Assembly (NCBI GenBank): GCA_905372275.1
Contig: CAJPON010000009.1
Span: 1 to 35,349, forward strand
Direction: 5' to 3'
Length of the DNA: 35,349 nucleotides
Origin: Candidatus Saccharimonadota bacterium
Lineage (GTDB): Bacteria > Patescibacteriota > Saccharimonadia > Saccharimonadales > Saccharimonadaceae
Made by a program: the position numbers and the translations under genes. Positions 31,755 through 35,349 of the stretch are shown in pieces. The notes beneath the pieces are model-generated. The model saw only the letters and a list, made by a program, of their open reading frames with translations. It was not told the origin of the DNA and made no database searches. Every line of letters begins with the position of its first letter. Position 1 is the first letter of the stretch.

Positions 31755-32632
31755 CACCTAACCTCCTCGTGGGTGTACGGATTATTACCTTCGCCCTTGC
31801 GGACGTATAGCGACGCTACATCGCCAAAGTCGTCAAGCGGCTCTCGTACAGCTGTATCCGGATTATATATATTGTAATATAATTCGCCTAGCTGCTTGGT
31901 ATTGAGCTGAATAGAATAAACGCCGACGCGCATTAGCCCGCCAATCACCGAATCGACGCGGTTTTTGATTTCTTCTTTGGCTTTGGCGTAGGTTTGGGTG
32001 TCGATTTTGGTGACATTTTCTTTCTTGCTGCCAAATAATATCGAGAATATCCCCTTGCTCTGTTGGACGATATTGGTAACGTCACCAGTCGGAAAATACG
32101 GAATGACCACAAAAAAGCTTTTGTCCATGATGTTAGCTTCTTGCGACAAAACATCGATAAAGTTGATATAATCGTCCATCAACACGCCCAGCAGCATGTT
32201 GTCCTGGTCGCGCCGCAGAGCGTCGAGCTTATCGAGATACGGGCCGATATCAACCCGCTGCGAGCGAATGAATATTTGAATTGGGAAATACAAAGCATTG
32301 AGGAAATCTTGATAGCTTAGCTCGACGCCGTCGCGTTCGCGCGAGCTCATCAGGTCGAAGTTGATCGATTTGCAAGCAACAATAGCGCGAAACGATCCGT
32401 CGTTCATCACTACCATGCTGTCGCGTAATTCTGAAAAAATCAGGGAATTTTGGGTGCTAGTGGCCTTTGGTTGTTCTTTGCCCTTGCCTTTTTTCGGGTC
32501 GGTCGATGATGGTGCGCCAGGATTGCCAGCGGGGTCGCCTGGTGCTGCGATATTTTGCCCAGAACCAGCAACAGCCGGCGGCATCTGTGCTGGCATTGGT
32601 GCTTGATTCGGCGGTAAATTGTTTGGCGGCAC
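31754..32632 (-). CDS. TraC-like accessory protein of the secretion locus
   Basis: A 292-residue protein. It opens with a Pro/Ala/Gln-rich tail (about 1-55), then a folded part: SLIFSELRDSMVVMNDGSFRAIVACKSINFDLMSSRERDGVEL, YQDFLNALYFPIQIFIRSQ, and ANIMDKSFFVVIPYFP. This resembles the TraC-like/VirB4 N-terminal domain found as a separate gene before VirB4 in Gram-positive-type loci. It has no Walker motifs, so it is not an ATPase. The start is set at GTG 32632 because AAGGAG lies 5 bases before it; the GTG two codons earlier overlaps that site. It overlaps the virB4 start by one base. Confidence 0.7.
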   Translation of the reverse strand: MPPNNLPPNQAPMPAQMPPAVAGSGQNIAAPGDPAGNPGAPSSTDPKKGKGKEQPKATSTQNSLIFSELRDSMVVMNDGSFRAIVACKSINFDLMSSRERDGVELSYQDFLNALYFPIQIFIRSQRVDIGPYLDKLDALRRDQDNMLLGVLMDDYINFIDVLSQEANIMDKSFFVVIPYFPTGDVTNIVQQSKGIFSILFGSKKENVTKIDTQTYAKAKEEIKNRVDSVIGGLMRVGVYSIQLNTKQLGELYYNIYNPDTAVREPLDDFGDVASLYVRKGEGNNPYTHEEVR

Positions 32633-32650
32633 CCCCACTCCTTTCTTTGC

Positions 32651-33637
32651 CTAGCGCAGCGAAATAAATACTTCGCTGTCTTCTTTCTTCTGTTTGACTC
32701 GATCTACTTCGTGCTGCAGGGCGGCGATCGACAAGCCGCTATTATTAGCTAAACTAATTATATCATCTGAAGCCGCCGTTGCGCTAGTGTTTGCTGTTGG
32801 TTCGGCTGGCTTGGTTGGCTCTGTTGAGCTAGCTTGAATAGGATTGTTGGCGGTTGTGTTGCTCTGCTGGCTCGTAGGCTGGATAACTGATTGGTGAATG
32901 GTCGGGTAAGGGTTGAACTTTGGTAAATGTTCATCGTTTTGCACGGCCGTATCACCGACGTTATCATTATCAAAGGCTTGAGGCGCCTGAGGCGGTGCCG
33001 CCTGGTTGGTTATCGGCTGCGGTGTTGGCGCTTGCGTCTGCGCTTGATAATACATATTTTGGATAATTCGGTCGTGGCGCTCTTGGTCTGCCCGCGAAAT
33101 CATAGCGTCGAACTTTCTGGCGACACTGCCGTCTTCGTCGAGCATACCAACTGTCTGCTGAGCTGCGTAATATTGGTCTGACACCATCGAACTGTTCGGG
33201 GTTGGTTCGGTAGTATGGCGGATCGACCAACCCTTGGTGTCGGCGATATCTGCTAGATACGACAGGCGCTTTTCGGTCTCCATCTGCGATAAGTCTTTTG
33301 TCAGATGCTCATCGACAGCTTTTGGTACAGTTATCTCGATCAGCGATTCGATACCGTCGGGCGACCAGACGCGCTTGCGCGGCTTCAGCCTATAAGAGAT
33401 AATAGCTGCTACATAGATCTCCATCGGCTGATCCTTGCGCAGCGGCAGCGCCAACACGGTGAAAAATATGATAACTGGCAAAGGAATAATTGCCAAACCG
33501 ATAAATATCTGACCCAAGCCCCAGGCCAAGGCAACAGCAACAGCAGCAATTATCAGGTAGATAAACTGCCGGAAGCTAAACGGTCCGATCAGCTTGTCTT
33601 CTGCCTCGACGTCTTGTGCGACTTTATATTCTGCCAT
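32651..33637 (-). CDS. PrgI family membrane protein
   Basis: A 328-residue protein. Residues 1-110 are the PrgI module: YKVAQDVEAEDKLIGPFSFRQFIYLIIAAVAVALAW, a second helix (about 47-65) and LPLRKDQPMEIYVAAIISYRLKPRKRVW. PrgI proteins are small VirB3-like inner-membrane parts of Gram-positive type IV systems. Here a long cytoplasmic tail (about 110-328) follows, with a Gln/Pro/Thr/Ala-rich stretch (about 195-285) and a short helical end (LSIAALQHEVDRVKQKKEDSEVFISLR). The family is usually near 120 residues, so the tail is an addition. A -10 box lies 7 bases before the ATG, predicting a leaderless mRNA. Confidence 0.85.
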   Translation of the reverse strand: MAEYKVAQDVEAEDKLIGPFSFRQFIYLIIAAVAVALAWGLGQIFIGLAIIPLPVIIFFTVLALPLRKDQPMEIYVAAIISYRLKPRKRVWSPDGIESLIEITVPKAVDEHLTKDLSQMETEKRLSYLADIADTKGWSIRHTTEPTPNSSMVSDQYYAAQQTVGMLDEDGSVARKFDAMISRADQERHDRIIQNMYYQAQTQAPTPQPITNQAAPPQAPQAFDNDNVGDTAVQNDEHLPKFNPYPTIHQSVIQPTSQQSNTTANNPIQASSTEPTKPAEPTANTSATAASDDIISLANNSGLSIAALQHEVDRVKQKKEDSEVFISLR

Positions 33638-33644
33638 ACTGCTT

Positions 33645-33650
33645 ATTATA
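33645..33650 (-). promoter_or_regulatory. -10 box for the PrgI gene
   Basis: TATAAT on the minus strand, 7 bases before the PrgI ATG, in the gap after the VirB6-like gene. No ribosome-binding site fits between. Confidence 0.5.
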
Positions 33651-33675
33651 GCGCATAAAACACCTCATGCAGCTA

Positions 33676-35349
33676 CTAGTGCTTTGGTATGTATAATCCG
33701 CTGCTGGTTTGGGTGAATGTTTGCCCGTTATGCGTCGTCGTGCCCCCACCGGAGCCGCCTTGACCACCACCGTCGCCCTGGTTGCTATCATTACCACCTT
33801 GGTCATTACCACCGCCGCCAGATCTTGGGTCTCCACCTTGGTTACGACCGCCTCCGCCACCGGAGCCGCCTTGACCACCACCTTGATCGCCTCCGCCACC
33901 AGAACCGCCAGAACCACCCTGGCCGCCGTCACCGCCTTGATTACGACCACCGCCAGAATTGGATTGTCTCTGCATAGGGGGAATACGTTCAATCTCTTGG
34001 CGTACGGCTGACGGAACGCCGCCAGCTGTTTTAGGATCGGCCTCTAGGTCGGCGCGTGCCCTTATTAACGATCGCATGTAGGAGCTATCGGCGTTTTGGC
34101 TAACTTGGTCTGCTGAGAATTTCACCATCCTCCTAACAGCATCTGCATCTGCATTAGCCAAGCCTGAACCACTGGCTTTGTTCTTGATATAATCTCCCAT
34201 AGCTTCTTCTTCGTTATAAGTACCCTGCCTGATAGCTTCTAGTTGCTTACCGCCTAACCATGGTGCTTTCTTAGCGCCAGACTCAGCGATGGCGTTGGCG
34301 GCTTCTTTTTGCAGCGATGCGTCCCCGAATGATGCCGAAGCTTCAGCCAGGTCGGATGCTTGTTTGCTGGTCATATGCGGAGCCAGAGCCTGCATAGCAG
34401 CGCGCCGCTGATAAGATGATATGCCCTTCAGGTCTACTGGCACTATATCGCCTTTTGCATTTTTAGTGAAGCCGGTGGCTATCTCGGCCAGGCGATCAGA
34501 CGACATATTGTTGTCAGCGATCCAGGCGTTGGCAGCCTTCATGCGTTCGTTGTCTTCCGCTAATGCTGCTGCAGAGCCAGCTAGTTTGCGTTTCTGGCCG
34601 AAATCGCCGCTCTTAGCATTAAGTCTTCTATTGGCTGCCGATCGCCAGTTTCTAAAGTTAGCAATACCTCCTTTACCCCGATAAGTGCCGCCGCGTATCT
34701 GAGCGTTCCTAAGCTGTGCCTTTTCGCGCCGATGCTTACCAAACTGGCTGGTGAGTTTGTTTTCTCGCCACTTGCCGACCTTGTCGGTCAGTCTATCTCG
34801 GCCCTTGTTCATCTTTTTATTAAGCCAAGCAACTGCCCCGCCGATACCGATGATTTCGACAGCGCTTCTGACTAGTTTCGGCACGATCAGTAATGGTGCA
34901 AACACTAGCAAAGCAACGATAGACTGCATAATAATATCGCTTTCCTTAAGGCCGCTGCCGAGAATTCTCGCCGCTAAATTGCTGGCGCCATAGACCAATC
35001 CTACCATCGGGTAGACCATCAGGGCAGCCTTGAAAGCGCTCCACCATTTTTTGTACAATCCCTCAGTATTTGGCATTATCATCGCGACGAATGCTAGCGG
35101 CGATAGCACGATACACATGATTATGATAGCCTCTCGCACGCCCAGCAAGAAAATCGTAGTTACTGCCGTAATTACCACGAACAGTAGCATCGAAATTACC
35201 GCTGCTAGTGCAAAATAACCAACTGTTAGAATCAAAGCACCTGCTGCTATCTTATTTATCCAGCCACTGTCACTATTTGACCAATCGCCCGCTGGTATAT
35301 CGCCGACGGCAGCGGTCGAGACAAAGTTGAAAGCACTCGACCCGACGAC
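33676..35349 (-). CDS. VirB6/TrbL-like polytopic channel protein (5' end outside window)
   Basis: The last 557 codons of a gene that enters from the right edge; the reading frame is open to base 35349. Several membrane helices come first (KIAAGALILTVGYFALAAVISMLLFVVITAVTTIFLLGVREAIIIMCIVLSPLAFVAMIM, FKAALMVYPMVGLVYGASNLAARIL, IVALLVFAPLLIVPKLVRSAVEIIGIGGAVAWL in separate segments), which is the VirB6/TrbL layout. A basic region (KMNKGRDRLTDKVGKWRENKL) and a long soluble tail of about 250 residues follow, then about 75 residues of Gly/Asn/Gln repeats and a short end TFTQTSSGLYIPKH. It should form the inner-membrane pore. An internal TTG at 35235 is not the true start. Confidence 0.8.
   Translation of the reverse strand, partial: VVGSSAFNFVSTAAVGDIPAGDWSNSDSGWINKIAAGALILTVGYFALAAVISMLLFVVITAVTTIFLLGVREAIIIMCIVLSPLAFVAMIMPNTEGLYKKWWSAFKAALMVYPMVGLVYGASNLAARILGSGLKESDIIMQSIVALLVFAPLLIVPKLVRSAVEIIGIGGAVAWLNKKMNKGRDRLTDKVGKWRENKLTSQFGKHRREKAQLRNAQIRGGTYRGKGGIANFRNWRSAANRRLNAKSGDFGQKRKLAGSAAALAEDNERMKAANAWIADNNMSSDRLAEIATGFTKNAKGDIVPVDLKGISSYQRRAAMQALAPHMTSKQASDLAEASASFGDASLQKEAANAIAESGAKKAPWLGGKQLEAIRQGTYNEEEAMGDYIKNKASGSGLANADADAVRRMVKFSADQVSQNADSSYMRSLIRARADLEADPKTAGGVPSAVRQEIERIPPMQRQSNSGGGRNQGGDGGQGGSGGSGGGGDQGGGQGGSGGGGGRNQGGDPRSGGGGNDQGGNDSNQGDGGGQGGSGGGTTTHNGQTFTQTSSGLYIPKH
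33746..33882. repeat. 26-bp repeat pair in the Gly-rich tail of the VirB6-like gene
   Basis: Bases 33746-33771 and 33857-33882 are identical and encode part of the glycine-rich tail (GGGQGGSGG type). The sequence around them (33740-33955) is low-complexity. Copy number may vary between strains. Confidence 0.8.

Noticed and set aside
33740..33955. Repeats in the Gly-rich tail as a possible CRISPR array
   Set aside because: The repeats are irregular, in frame and encode a glycine-rich protein; spacing and spacers are not CRISPR-like.
1..35349. Alternative genetic code with TGA as glycine
   Set aside because: Several well-defined genes (sucD, wzm, gtrA, the 629-residue hydrolase) end at TGA at the expected family length, so the standard bacterial code applies.

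Overview
The window looks like the replication-origin end of a small-genome bacterium of the Candidate Phyla Radiation, most likely a Candidatus Saccharibacteria (TM7) genome. This is inferred from gene content and order, not from a database search. The evidence is: rpmH-rnpA-yidC-jag reading away from dnaA-dnaN-recF; a Gram-positive-like PrgI/VirB4/VirB6 type IV secretion locus next to the origin; a cell-wall glycosyltransferase cluster with a two-gene polysaccharide ABC exporter; tight gene packing with many ATGA/TAATG overlaps; and TGA used as a stop (sucD, wzm and gtrA end in TGA), which argues against the recoded Absconditabacteria/Gracilibacteria. No tRNA, rRNA, CRISPR array or insertion sequence was seen.

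Layout. 1-4425 (+): the tail of one DUF2142 membrane protein and a complete tandem paralogue, then a two-gene secreted unit: a small anchored protein, and a lysozyme-like protein with about nine ChW repeats that ends at a strong intrinsic terminator. 4431-10011 (-): surface glycan genes in the order wzm, wzt, a GT2, a double-GT4 protein. 10041-15662 (+): a rhamnosyltransferase-like GT2, a small STAS-like DUF4325 protein, sucC-sucD, a GtrB-like GT2, a GtrA-like flippase and a GT4. 15659-17623 (-): a Tim44-like/DUF3137-like membrane protein and LemA. 17660-19684 (-): jag/khpB, yidC, rnpA, rpmH. 19685-19955 holds DnaA boxes (probable oriC), followed by dnaA, a second DnaA-box cluster, dnaN and recF (+). 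23696-35349 (-): an eight-gene type IV secretion operon, open at the right edge: VirB6-like, PrgI, TraC-like, VirB4, a large protein with a C-terminal peptidase motif, a three-module peptidoglycan hydrolase, a PEGA-like protein and a small anchored protein.

How the genes work together. The left half builds and exports a surface polysaccharide and decorates the envelope. The centre starts replication and supplies the insertase, RNase P and ribosomal parts. The right half builds a DNA- or protein-transfer channel with its own wall-cutting enzymes. For an epibiotic bacterium that must attach to a host cell and take up material, the ChW adhesin, the glycan layer and the secretion channel are the natural candidates for host interaction.

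The most striking regulatory pattern is that many genes have a TATAAT-type -10 box only 6-12 bases before the start codon, with no room for a ribosome-binding site. This predicts leaderless mRNAs for dnaA, rpmH, PrgI and several others, while operon-internal genes keep clear Shine-Dalgarno sequences.
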